Source: J029 sp964482495
GTDB taxonomy: Bacteria > Planctomycetota > UBA1135
Direction: 5' to 3'
DNA: 64,000 nucleotides
NCBI GenBank assembly: GCA_964482495.1
Contig: CAYZXS010000019.1
Coordinates: 3,282-67,281 of the forward strand
Positions 27,133 through 35,425 of the stretch are shown one piece after another; within the stretch, counting starts at the first letter, position 1, and each line of letters opens with the position of its first letter. The notes beneath the pieces were generated by a model. It searched no databases and was not told where the DNA came from. It saw nothing but the letters and a program-made list of their open reading frames with translations. The position numbers were made by a program, and so were the translations under genes.

Positions 27133-28452
27133 ATGCACTGCTCGCTGGTCTTATTGCTCCTCTGCACCCCCGCGCTGCCCTCCCCCGCCGTCCCGGCGCA
27201 GCAGCCCGACCTGCACCAAGAGCTGACGGCGCTCGTCGATCTGCCGACGCCGGCCGCGCGCCGCGCCCGCGCCAAGGAGCTCGCAAAGCTCCGGGAGGTC
27301 GAGCTGGAGCAGTGGCGGGAGGCCATGCGCGACTTCGGCGCCTTCGGGGAGGTCCGGCCCGGCCTCTCCACCCACCGGGCCCAGCTACAGGTCGGTGACG
27401 AGGCCGAGGACACCGAGCTGGCGGTCTTCCTGCCCAGCCAGTACGACCCGGCCCAGCCGGCGCCGGCGATGCTGCTCCTGCACGGCGCCGGCGGCGACGG
27501 CGCCGGCATGATCGCCGCCTGGCGCGCCTTCGCCGACGACTCCGGCATGCTGCTGCTCGCCCCCACCGACCGGGTCGGCAGCGGCGGCTACACCTTCCAG
27601 GAGCGCGAGCGCCTGGCCGCGCTGGCGGCGCTGCGATGGCTCCGGCGCCGCTACAACGTCGACGAGGACCGGATCCACCTGAGCGGCATCAGCCGCGGCG
27701 CCCACCTCGGCTGGGACCTGGCGCTGCGCTACCCGGACCGCTGGGCCACCTTCAGCCCGATGATCGGCGGGCCGTCGATCACTCTCGCCGAAGGACGGAA
27801 CAACCTGCGCTTCGTCGAGAACCTGGTCCCGGTGCCGGTCCGCTGCCTGCAAGGGGCAGAGGACGACCCGCGGCTGCTCCGCAACCAGAGGCTGGCCTTC
27901 GAGCGGCTGCACCGCGCCGGCGCCCGCGACGCCGTGCACCAGGTCTTCCCCGACCTCGGCCACGCCTTCCGGATGGAGGCGGTGCCGTGGCAGGACTTCC
28001 TGCTCGACCACGCCCGCGACCCCGACCCTAGCCGGGTCGAGCACCGCTGCGTCCGCGAGGCCGAGAGCCGCAGCGCCTGGCTGGAGATCACCCGCTTCGA
28101 GCGCACGGTGAAGGAGGACTTCAAGCCCAAGGTCGACGCCAAGCGCTGGAACGCCGCCGGCGACGAGACCGCCCGGCTGCGCTTGATCCAGGAGCAGGCC
28201 GACGCGCACACCGCCCGGATAACGGTAGAGCGCACCGGTCGCGGGGCCTACCGCGCCGAGGGACAGGGGGTGAAGAAGTTCCGGCTCCTGCTGAGCCCGG
28301 AGCACATCGGCGAGGACGGCCGGGTCAGCGTCAGCTTCGGCGGCAAGACCAAGAAGCTGAAGCCGAAGCCCTCCAAGCTGCTGCTGCTGGAGGAGTTCGC
28401 GGAGCGCTTCGACCGCGGCTTCCTGCCGGTCGCGGCGGTCGAGATCGGCTGA
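27133..28452 (+). CDS. secreted alpha/beta-hydrolase (esterase/depolymerase-like)
   Basis: 439 residues. A signal peptide (LVLLLLCTPALPSPAVPAQ) and a helical spacer precede an alpha/beta-hydrolase domain at about 95-300: oxyanion loop LLHGAGGDG, nucleophile elbow SGISRGAH (G-I-S-R-G), acidic residue region QGAEDDPR and catalytic His in DLGHAFRME. This is the arrangement of the PHB-depolymerase/feruloyl-esterase-like group. The C-terminal about 130 residues are a lysine-rich beta domain (FGGKTKKLKPKPSK), as in related planctomycetal hydrolases. Substrate unknown. ATG 27133 was chosen because the long upstream extension has no export signal. Confidence 0.8.
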   Translation: MHCSLVLLLLCTPALPSPAVPAQQPDLHQELTALVDLPTPAARRARAKELAKLREVELEQWREAMRDFGAFGEVRPGLSTHRAQLQVGDEAEDTELAVFLPSQYDPAQPAPAMLLLHGAGGDGAGMIAAWRAFADDSGMLLLAPTDRVGSGGYTFQERERLAALAALRWLRRRYNVDEDRIHLSGISRGAHLGWDLALRYPDRWATFSPMIGGPSITLAEGRNNLRFVENLVPVPVRCLQGAEDDPRLLRNQRLAFERLHRAGARDAVHQVFPDLGHAFRMEAVPWQDFLLDHARDPDPSRVEHRCVREAESRSAWLEITRFERTVKEDFKPKVDAKRWNAAGDETARLRLIQEQADAHTARITVERTGRGAYRAEGQGVKKFRLLLSPEHIGEDGRVSVSFGGKTKKLKPKPSKLLLLEEFAERFDRGFLPVAAVEIG

Positions 28453-28500
28453 GACGGCCCGGATCGATCGCGGGGCCGGGTTCCGCCCCAAGACCCGGAC

Positions 28501-29706
28501 TCAGGGATTGGGCTTGTGGCGGGCGCGGTACCAGTCCAGCCAAGCCTGCGGCGTCCGCTCTCCCTCCTCCCCAGTGAGCCGCGCCAGCGCCCTGACCAGG
28601 CTCTCGGTGACGGCCGGCTTGAGCTTGGTGACCTTGATCACCGAGGTGTGCTCGAAGCGGTCGTCGTCCGGAGTCACGGCGTAAGGCACACCGGAGTTGC
28701 AAGGGCCCCCTCGCGCCACCGCCAGCAGCGGACTGCTCGGGCTCTTGGTGTCCTTGACAACCTGCACGTCCTTGCCGGCCAGCTCGAAGCGGCGTCCGGT
28801 TCGCACCTCGTGAGCGCTCAGCGCGAAGGCCAGGAAGTCGACGGCGCGGTCGCCGCCGTGGGAGGCCAGCTGCTCGGCGGCGGCGATGCGCTCGCGCTCC
28901 TTGCCGCGGGTGACGGCCATGAACCAGAAGGAGTCGGCGACGTCGCCCCAGGAGCGGAAGGCGGCCCAGCCGTAGGCGTCGCGCACCGCCGGGTGCGGCT
29001 CGCGCAAGGAACGGTCGAGCAGGAAGACCAGGCGCAGCCGGTCGGCGTCGGTCTGTTTGCCCTCGGCCAGCGCGGTGGCGCGGCGGACGTCCGCCCGCCG
29101 ATGATCGCGGCCGTCGGCGAGGTCGGAGCTGCGCAGCCGGCGCAGGGTCGAGGTGTCGCTGTAGACCGGCAGCTCGTCCACCAGCGCTCCGGTCAGCAGG
29201 TGCACCCGCGGGCCCTTCTCGCGCATGATCTGCTCCCAGAGCCACTCGGTCTGGTCCTCCCAGTCGACGTCGGAGGGCACCATGCGCAGCCGCGCGCCCC
29301 AGTGCTCGAGCGCGGCCAGGACCGCGATCAAACGTAGGCCGTCCTCAGGGCCGGTCCAGCGGGCCTTGGCGTACTCCGCCAGCTCGAGCAGCTCGCCGAT
29401 GCGGCCGTCGGCCCGCAACTCCTCGATTAGCTCCAGCGAGGCCTTGCCGGGCGCCTCATAGGCAGGGTCGAGCCAGTCGCGGCGGGCGCTGCTGCGCACG
29501 ACCACGGCCACGGGGTCGGTCGGGGTCGACAGCACGCCGTAGGGGGTCTGGATCTCCAGCGCGCCGCGGTCAGGCTCCTCCGTCACCTCGATCCGCACCC
29601 CGGAGCGGGTGACCGCGAGCAGGACCGGGTCGACGGAGCCCGGCTCGGCCTCCTGGGCCAGCGGGGCCGGGGCGGCCAGGGAGAGGACGGCGGCGGCGAG
29701 CAACAT
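28501..29706 (-). CDS. secreted HEAT-like repeat protein
   Basis: 401 residues with signal peptide (AAAVLSLAAPAPLAQ). Residues about 95-300 are helical pairs with alternating hydrophobic pattern, compatible with HEAT/TPR-like repeats (LLELAEYAKARW, RDAYGWAAFRSWG, ERIAAAEQLASHG). The C-terminus ends LTGEEGERTPQAWLDWYRA, a motif common at the end of planctomycetal HEAT-repeat proteins. No enzymatic motif. Probably a periplasmic scaffold. It is transcribed alone; TAGGCT stands 6 nt before the ATG. Confidence 0.6.
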   Translation of the reverse strand: MLLAAAVLSLAAPAPLAQEAEPGSVDPVLLAVTRSGVRIEVTEEPDRGALEIQTPYGVLSTPTDPVAVVVRSSARRDWLDPAYEAPGKASLELIEELRADGRIGELLELAEYAKARWTGPEDGLRLIAVLAALEHWGARLRMVPSDVDWEDQTEWLWEQIMREKGPRVHLLTGALVDELPVYSDTSTLRRLRSSDLADGRDHRRADVRRATALAEGKQTDADRLRLVFLLDRSLREPHPAVRDAYGWAAFRSWGDVADSFWFMAVTRGKERERIAAAEQLASHGGDRAVDFLAFALSAHEVRTGRRFELAGKDVQVVKDTKSPSSPLLAVARGGPCNSGVPYAVTPDDDRFEHTSVIKVTKLKPAVTESLVRALARLTGEEGERTPQAWLDWYRARHKPNP

Positions 29707-29712
29707 GCCCCC

Positions 29713-29718
29713 AGCCTA
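29713..29718 (-). promoter_or_regulatory. -10-like TAGGCT, leaderless start
   Basis: On the minus strand TAGGCT is followed by six bases (GGGGGC) and then the ATG at 29706. No ribosome-binding site other than the G-run. Confidence 0.4.
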
Positions 29719-29769
29719 GTCCGAAAACGGCGCCGGTGACACGGGACGACCGGGGGCCGCCCCGTGGCA

Positions 29770-31086
29770 TCAAACGTACGGCCGTGTCAGGTTGCGGTGG
29801 CCGTAGGAGGTCACCAGGACGTCGTCCTCGACCCGGACGCCGCCGTAGGGCGCCAGGCGGTCGATCACCTCCCAGTCGAAGAGGTGGGCCTGGTCGCCGG
29901 CGCGGAAGGGCCGCAGCAGCATGTCGATGAAGTAGCAGCCGGGCTCGATGGTGATCACGTGCCCCTGCTCCAGCGTCCGCGTGGTGCGCAGGAAGGGGTG
30001 CGCCTCGGGCGGCTCGACGCGGCCGCCGGCGGGCTCCTTCTGGTGGCCGGAGACGTCGTGGGTCTGGATGCCCAGGAAGTGGCCGACGCCGTGCGGCATG
30101 AAGGGTGTGGTCAGGCCCTGGTCGACGGCCTCTTGGCCGCCGAGGCGCAGCACGCCGACCCGGAACAGCAGGTCGGCCACCTTGCGGTGTGCGGCGAACT
30201 GCAGCTCGGGGTAAGGCAGATCGGGCGCGACCATCTCGCACAGCTCCAGCTCGAGGGCGTCCAAGCCCTCCATCAGGGCCAGGAAGTCCTCGTCCACGCC
30301 CGGCTTGGCGAAGGTCCGGGTGATGTCGCTGGCGTAGCCGAGGTGAGTGGCGCCGGCGTCGATCAGCAGCACCTCGCCGTCGCGCTCGCGGCGCTTGCCG
30401 GTGTAGTGCAGGATCGCGCCGTGGGGGTTGAGGGCGACGATCGACTCGTAGGGCAGGGCGGCGTCCGTGCAGCCGACGGCCTGGACGTAGGCGTGGTGGA
30501 TCTCGAGCTCGGAGGCGCCGGTCAAGAAGGCGTCGCGGGCGGCGCAATGGCCGAGCCCGGCGAGGCGGCCGGCCTCCTCGATGCAGGCGACCTCGTAAGC
30601 GCTCTTGTAGCTGCGGTCCCAATCGAGCCGGGCGATGAGTTCGTCGGGGTTGAGGCCGGCCTCGGGCACGCCGGCGGCGGCGGCGCGGTCCGGGGCGTCG
30701 CCGACGTAGGCCCATCCTTCGCCGGGGGCGGCCTCTTGCCAAGCGGCGGTCTCATCGGCGACCTGGATCAGGTCGAACTCGCCGGCCCAGTAAGGGTCGC
30801 CGAGCGGCGCCTGCTCGTACCAGTAGTCCTCGGGCGCCACCCGGATCAGCCGCGGCCGCTTGCCCGGCTTGACCACCAGCAGGTGGTACGGCCCTCGCAG
30901 CGGCGTCCAGTGGGCGAAGTGCGGGTTGCTGTGGAAGGGCGCGTCCATGTCGTCCGCGTGGTAGCGGAAGGGCGTGCCCGCGTGCAGCACCATGGCGCCA
31001 AAGCCGGTCTGTTCGAGGATCTCCCGCGCCCGCTCGATGCGGGTCGAGAGGTGGGGTCCGAAGGCCTTGAGGAGGGAGTCGTCCAC
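29770..31086 (-). CDS. pepQ: Xaa-Pro dipeptidase
   Basis: 438 residues, close to E. coli PepQ (443). It hydrolyses dipeptides with C-terminal proline in the cytoplasm. The pita-bread metallopeptidase site is complete: LIDAGATHLGYASDITRTF (two Asp ligands), HGVGHFLGIQTHD (His), TIEPGCY (Glu) and VRVEDDVL (Glu). The N-terminal creatinase-like domain has the PepQ sequence YHADDMDAPFHSNPHF. It starts 3 bases after the stop of the POT peptide transporter, so both come from one transcript: imported di/tripeptides are cut by this enzyme. Hydroxyproline-containing dipeptides are plausible substrates given the HypD-like gene in the window (inference). Confidence 0.95.
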   Translation of the reverse strand: MDDSLLKAFGPHLSTRIERAREILEQTGFGAMVLHAGTPFRYHADDMDAPFHSNPHFAHWTPLRGPYHLLVVKPGKRPRLIRVAPEDYWYEQAPLGDPYWAGEFDLIQVADETAAWQEAAPGEGWAYVGDAPDRAAAAGVPEAGLNPDELIARLDWDRSYKSAYEVACIEEAGRLAGLGHCAARDAFLTGASELEIHHAYVQAVGCTDAALPYESIVALNPHGAILHYTGKRRERDGEVLLIDAGATHLGYASDITRTFAKPGVDEDFLALMEGLDALELELCEMVAPDLPYPELQFAAHRKVADLLFRVGVLRLGGQEAVDQGLTTPFMPHGVGHFLGIQTHDVSGHQKEPAGGRVEPPEAHPFLRTTRTLEQGHVITIEPGCYFIDMLLRPFRAGDQAHLFDWEVIDRLAPYGGVRVEDDVLVTSYGHRNLTRPYV

Positions 31087-31089
31087 GGC

Positions 31090-33192
31090 TCAGGCCTCCT
31101 GGGCAGAGGCCTCCTCGGCCGACACCTGCTTCAGCATCTTGGCGATCGGCTTGACCAGCAGCAGCATGACGATGGCCATCAGCACGCCGGAGGCGCCGAC
31201 GAAGCCGAACAGGGTCGGGGTCTCGAAGTCCTCGTAGAAGCCCGAGACCGTGCCGCCGAGGAAGTTGCCGACCGATGCGGCCAGGAACCACACCCCCATC
31301 ATCAGGCTGACCACCCGCGCCGGGGCGAGCTTGGTCATCGAGGACAGGCCCACCGGCGACAGCCAGAGCTCGCCGACGGTGTGGATGACGAAGACCGACA
31401 GCAGCCACATCGGGCTGACGCGGACGCCGTTCTTGGCCAGCAGCGCGCCGCCGATCAGCACCAGGAAGCCGACGCCGGCGAGCAGCAGGCCGACGGCGAA
31501 CTTGAAGGGGTAGGACGGGTTGCGCTTGCCCAGCTTGATCCACAGCCAGCCCATGACCGGGGCGAGCAGGACGATCAGCAGCGGGTTGAGCGACTGCCAC
31601 CAGGAGGCCGGGAAGGAGAAGCCGAAGACCGAGTTGTCGGTGCTGCGGTCGGCGAACAGGGCCAGGGTCGAGCCGGCCTGCTCGAAGATGCCCCAGAAGA
31701 CCGCGGCGCCGAAGAAGAGCACGGCGATCACGATCAGGCGCGCCCGCTCCTCCTTGGTCCACTTCTCGATCACGAACAGCTTGCCGAAGAACAGGATCAC
31801 CAGCGCCAGCAGGGCATAGGTGAAGCCGTCGTGGATGTTGTCCTCGTTGAGGCCGCCGTGCTTGACCTCCAGGCCGGTGCTGATGGAGCCGCTGGCGGTG
31901 CCGGCCTCGATGCCGGTCGCCATGACCTCGCCGAGCACGTCGTCGACCACGGGGGCGAGGGTGTCGGAAAGGTCATCGCGGATGAAGCCGGCGGCGAGCA
32001 CCCCGAGCTCGGTCAGCTCGTCGCCGTCGCCCTCGAGGCTGCCGAGGATCTTGATGCCGCCCTCGACCGGCTCCCAGCTCAGGCCGAGCACCACGACCTC
32101 CTCGACCACCTCCTCATCGCCGTCCATGCCGGTGACGCGATCGACGCGGTGGAAGACGTCCTCGACGCTGCCAGAGACCGCACCGGCGGCCACGCGGTCG
32201 GCGAAGACCTGCTCCTGCACGGCCTGCAGGCCGGTCTCGCCCAGGTGCGAGGCCAGGTCGTCGCCCGGGACCAGCACCTTGTCGTGCATCGCCGGCGTGC
32301 CTTCGGTGATCCCGCCGCCGTGCACGGCGTAGCACTCGATCTCGAGGCCGTCCTCGGCCGCGGTCCAGGTCACGGACTCGCCGTATTCGGCGCTGCGGTC
32401 GAAGACCACCAGGCCCACCGCCAACGCCAGGGTGCCGAGCACGCCGACCGTCAGGGTGCGCCGGTTCTTGGCGCGCAGCGCCGGATCCTCGGGCGCGTTC
32501 GGCGCCACCCCCGCCTCGCCCATGTGATGGGAAGTCAGCACGTACTGGACCAGGCCGAAGAACATGCCGACGGCGGCCGCGCCGAAGCCCCAGTGCCAGG
32601 AGTGGACCGGATCGAAGCCCCAGCCCTCGAGCCAGCCGCGGAAGGTCTCGCTCTGCGCCAGGAAGCCGCAGATCAGCGGCGCCGAGAAGGCGCCGATGTT
32701 GATGCCCATGTAGAAGATCGAGAAGCCGGCGTCGCGGCGGCGGTCCTCCTCGCTGTAGAGCTGGCCGACGATCACGCTGATGTTCGGCTTCAGCAAGCCG
32801 GTGCCGATGACGATGCAGCCCAGACCCAGGAAGAAGGTCAGCAGGCTGGGCATGGCCAGCAGGATGTGACCGGTCATGATCACCACCCCGCCATAGAGCA
32901 CGGCTCTCCTCGGCCCGATGAAGTTGTCGGCCAGCCAGCCGCCCGGCACCGCCACCAGGTACACCAGCGAGGTGTACATGGCGTAGATCGGGCCGGCCTT
33001 GTCGGCGCTGAAGCCGAGGCCGCCCTTGGCCACCGCCGCCACCATGAAGAAGATCAAGATGGCTCGCATCCCGTAATAGCTGAAGCGCTCCCACATCTCG
33101 GTGAAGAAGAGCGTCATCAGGCCACGGGGATGGCCAAAGAAGGTCTTGCCGCCTTCCGGCGCCAGACCTTGGGCGAGGTTTCCGTTGCTCAT
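31090..33192 (-). CDS. POT-family proton-coupled peptide transporter with enlarged loop
   Basis: 700 residues in the inner membrane; imports di- and tripeptides with protons. Family motifs are clear: FFTEMWERFSYYGMR (ExxERFxYYG, helix 1), GGWLADNFIGPRRAV, GTGLLKPNISVIVG and FYMGINIGAF (PTR signature), and FWGIFEQAGSTL. Bacterial members are usually about 500 residues. Here a hydrophilic, acidic segment of about 190 residues (about 264-454, DRSAEYGESVTW to NEDNIHDGF) sits between helices, as in metazoan PepT-type carriers with a large extracellular domain. ATG 33192 has AGGA 6 nt upstream; TAGGAT at 33246-33251, inside the end of the upstream permease gene, may be its own promoter. It precedes pepQ by 3 bases. 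Confidence 0.93.
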   Translation of the reverse strand: MSNGNLAQGLAPEGGKTFFGHPRGLMTLFFTEMWERFSYYGMRAILIFFMVAAVAKGGLGFSADKAGPIYAMYTSLVYLVAVPGGWLADNFIGPRRAVLYGGVVIMTGHILLAMPSLLTFFLGLGCIVIGTGLLKPNISVIVGQLYSEEDRRRDAGFSIFYMGINIGAFSAPLICGFLAQSETFRGWLEGWGFDPVHSWHWGFGAAAVGMFFGLVQYVLTSHHMGEAGVAPNAPEDPALRAKNRRTLTVGVLGTLALAVGLVVFDRSAEYGESVTWTAAEDGLEIECYAVHGGGITEGTPAMHDKVLVPGDDLASHLGETGLQAVQEQVFADRVAAGAVSGSVEDVFHRVDRVTGMDGDEEVVEEVVVLGLSWEPVEGGIKILGSLEGDGDELTELGVLAAGFIRDDLSDTLAPVVDDVLGEVMATGIEAGTASGSISTGLEVKHGGLNEDNIHDGFTYALLALVILFFGKLFVIEKWTKEERARLIVIAVLFFGAAVFWGIFEQAGSTLALFADRSTDNSVFGFSFPASWWQSLNPLLIVLLAPVMGWLWIKLGKRNPSYPFKFAVGLLLAGVGFLVLIGGALLAKNGVRVSPMWLLSVFVIHTVGELWLSPVGLSSMTKLAPARVVSLMMGVWFLAASVGNFLGGTVSGFYEDFETPTLFGFVGASGVLMAIVMLLLVKPIAKMLKQVSAEEASAQEA

Positions 33193-33248
33193 GGATTTCC
33201 TGGCGCGGCCCGGCCCGGGTCGGGGGGCGGCCGCGGGGTCGGACCATC

Positions 33249-34595
33249 CTAGGGGCCCGGCTGGCCGGCGTCGTGATGGCTTGTTGTGGCATGTTTCCGA
33301 AGCCACCACCACACCGGCACGCCGACCGCGATCGTCGCCAGCCCGCCCAGGGAGGCCCAGGGGTGGCGGGCGGCCATGAAACCTGAGGCCGCGAGGGTGA
33401 AGCCGACGAAGACCGCCGGCACCCATGGCCAGCCCGGCACCGGCAGGGCCTCCGCGCCTTCGCGGAGGCGCTGGCGGACCAGTCCCAGCACCGTGGCGGC
33501 CGCCGACAGGCCGAGGGTGAAGCCGAGGTAGCTGAGCAGCTCCGCCAGGCCGCTGGCCCAGATCACCGCCACCGCCAGGGACCCCTGCAGCGCCACCGCG
33601 GCGGCCGGCGCCGCCCCGTCGAAGCGGAAGCGGCGCGGGAACAGACCGTCCTCGGCCATGCGGGCGTAGACGCGCGGGCCGAGCATGACGAGGGAGGAGA
33701 CCGAGGTGAACAGCGCCAGCGCCACCAGCGCCGAGGCCGCGGCCCGCCAGGCCGGGCCGCCGAGAGCCTCGGCGGCGATGGCGCCAACCTCGGCCTGGCC
33801 CGCGAGCTGGTCGGCCGGCGCGCCGTAGAGGAAGACCGCGTTCAGCCCGAGGTAGAGCAAGGTCACGGCCCCCGTCCCCAGGAGCAGAGAGCGGTGCAGG
33901 TCGCGCCGGGCGTCGCGCAGCTCCCCGGCGAGGTAGACGGCGGCGTTCCAACCCGAGTAAGCGAAGGAGATCCAGATCAGGCTGACGGCGAAGGCCCCGA
34001 TCTCGAAGGCCGGAGCGGCGACGCCGGCCGGAGCGGCCTCCACGGCCGGGGAGGGGCGGCCCTCTACGCCGCCAGCGCCGAGCAATTGAACCGCGCCGAG
34101 GGCGACGAAGCCGAACAGCAGCAGCAGCTTGAGGGCGACTGCGGCGTTCTGGGTCGCGACTCCAGTGCCGACCCGCAGGCCGTGCATCAAGCAGGCGAGC
34201 GCGACCGCGGCGGTGCCGATCCAGCGGGCGTCGAAGGCGTCGCCGAGCAGGGGCGCCAAGTAGGCCTGCAGGCCGAGGGCGGCCGCGGCGGTCGGCGCCG
34301 TGAAGCCGGCGAGCAGCGACACCCAGCCCGCCAAGAAGCCCGCCAGCGGGTGCACGGTCTCCCGCAGCAGGTGGTACTCGCCGCCGCTCTCGGGGAAGCG
34401 CCGCCCGAGGGCGCCGTAGCAGAGGGCGCCGCACAGCGCGAGCGCGCCGCCGACCGCCCACGCCGCCAGAACCCGACCGGGGGAGCCCAGGTCCGCCAGC
34501 GCGAAGCCCGAGGTGGTGAAGACCCCGGCGCCAATCATGCTCGCGACCACCACCGCAGCCGCGCTGCCGAGTCCGAGCTGGCGCCGCGCGCTCAC
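33249..34595 (-). CDS. APC-family amino acid permease
   Basis: 448 residues, about 12 membrane helices. The APC superfamily start is typical: helix 1 SMIGAGVFTTSG (G-A-G unwound substrate site), then RRFPESGGEYHLLRE and the helix 6 region ISFAYSGWNAAVYLAGE. Probably a cytoplasmic-membrane amino acid/proton symporter or exchanger of the LAT/eukaryote-like subgroup; substrate not predictable. GTG start. It begins the leftward block 9 bases after the methyltransferase-like lipoprotein gene and is followed by the peptide transporter 56 bases on, so all may serve peptide and amino acid uptake. Confidence 0.88.
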   Translation of the reverse strand: MSARRQLGLGSAAAVVVASMIGAGVFTTSGFALADLGSPGRVLAAWAVGGALALCGALCYGALGRRFPESGGEYHLLRETVHPLAGFLAGWVSLLAGFTAPTAAAALGLQAYLAPLLGDAFDARWIGTAAVALACLMHGLRVGTGVATQNAAVALKLLLLFGFVALGAVQLLGAGGVEGRPSPAVEAAPAGVAAPAFEIGAFAVSLIWISFAYSGWNAAVYLAGELRDARRDLHRSLLLGTGAVTLLYLGLNAVFLYGAPADQLAGQAEVGAIAAEALGGPAWRAAASALVALALFTSVSSLVMLGPRVYARMAEDGLFPRRFRFDGAAPAAAVALQGSLAVAVIWASGLAELLSYLGFTLGLSAAATVLGLVRQRLREGAEALPVPGWPWVPAVFVGFTLAASGFMAARHPWASLGGLATIAVGVPVWWWLRKHATTSHHDAGQPGP

Positions 34596-34604
34596 CCGCG
34601 CCGC

Positions 34605-35315
34605 TCAGATGCGCTCGAAGAAAATCAGGTAGTTGCTCTCCAGCTTCTCGACCTCGCGCTCGCCGCGGTAGAGGAAGCCGGCGGCCTCCATCTCGGCGAT
34701 CACGTCCTCCTTGCTGCACCGGACGTGGTTCATCACCCACTCGTTGTCCGGGTCGCGGATGAAGTCGACGATCGCCACCCGGCCGCCCGGCCGCAGCGCC
34801 CGCCGCACGCTGGCCATGGTGCTGCGCGGGTACTCGAAGTGGTGGTAGGTGTCGCAGATGAAGACCAGGTCGACGCTGGCTTCGGGCAGCTCAGCCGACT
34901 TCTCGGTGCAGAGCACGGTCCGGGCCTGGGACCAGCCGGCCTCGACGATGCGCGCCTTCATGTGGTCGATCATCGCCGGCGAGATGTCGACGGCGTACAC
35001 CATGCCGCCGTCGCCGACGCCGTCGACGAAGGGTTGGAGGAAGAGCCCGGTGCCGGCGCCGATGTCGGCAACCGCCATGCCCGGCTCGAGGCCGAGGGCC
35101 GCCACGACCTGGTCGCGGGCCTTGGCGATGTCGCGCTTCTCGTCGTTCTCGAAGCGGGCCACCCACTGGTCGATGTTGGCGTCTTCGGCCAGGAAGCCGT
35201 CGTTGATGCCCTCCTTGACGCTGGCCTCGTCCACCGGCGCGGCGTAGGGATCGGCGGCGCAGGCCGCGAGCAGGGGCAGCAGGGTCAGCGGGAGCAGGTG
35301 GAGCGGGGGGCGCAT
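34605..35315 (-). CDS. lipoprotein-type class I SAM methyltransferase
   Basis: 236 residues. A Rossmann methyltransferase core is complete: motif I VADIGAGTGLFLQPF, acidic loop VYAVDIS, and ICDTYHHFE, RRALRPGGRVAIVDF. Unusually, it begins with a lipoprotein signal (LPLTLLPLLAACAAD, Cys19), which would place it outside the cytoplasmic membrane where S-adenosylmethionine is not normally available. Similar lipoprotein-signal methyltransferases are seen in Proteobacteria and Planctomycetota and their substrate is unknown to me. Start is supported by CACAAT 6 nt upstream and the signal peptide. Confidence 0.8.
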   Translation of the reverse strand: MRPPLHLLPLTLLPLLAACAADPYAAPVDEASVKEGINDGFLAEDANIDQWVARFENDEKRDIAKARDQVVAALGLEPGMAVADIGAGTGLFLQPFVDGVGDGGMVYAVDISPAMIDHMKARIVEAGWSQARTVLCTEKSAELPEASVDLVFICDTYHHFEYPRSTMASVRRALRPGGRVAIVDFIRDPDNEWVMNHVRCSKEDVIAEMEAAGFLYRGEREVEKLESNYLIFFERI

Positions 35316-35321
35316 GCCCTG

Positions 35322-35327
35322 ATTGTG
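35322..35327 (-). promoter_or_regulatory. -10-like CACAAT, leaderless start
   Basis: On the minus strand CACAAT is followed by six bases (CAGGGC) and ATG at 35315. The 110-base divergent gap to the barrel selenoprotein gene holds back-to-back promoters. Confidence 0.4.
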
Positions 35328-35413
35328 GGGTCGCGCCCGCTGCGGTCCAGCCGGGCCGGGATCCTGGCGCGGGAAGACGGCGCGGAAACCGTCCGCGGCC
35401 GCTGCGGCTGGCT

Positions 35414-35419
35414 TAGACT
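35414..35419 (+). promoter_or_regulatory. -10-like TAGACT, leaderless start
   Basis: TAGACT ends 6 nt before ATG 35426. No ribosome-binding site and no clear -35 element. Confidence 0.4.
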
Positions 35420-35425
35420 CCGGCC

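Noticed and set aside
29764..33252. 1162-codon plus-strand frame opposite pepQ and the POT transporter
   Set aside because: Runs antisense through two well-identified genes and contains no domain.
33249..34740. Frame joining the permease region to the POT gene as one very long protein (31090-34740)
   Set aside because: The upstream part is out of frame with the permease and lacks hydrophobic helices; the POT gene has its own ATG and ribosome-binding site.
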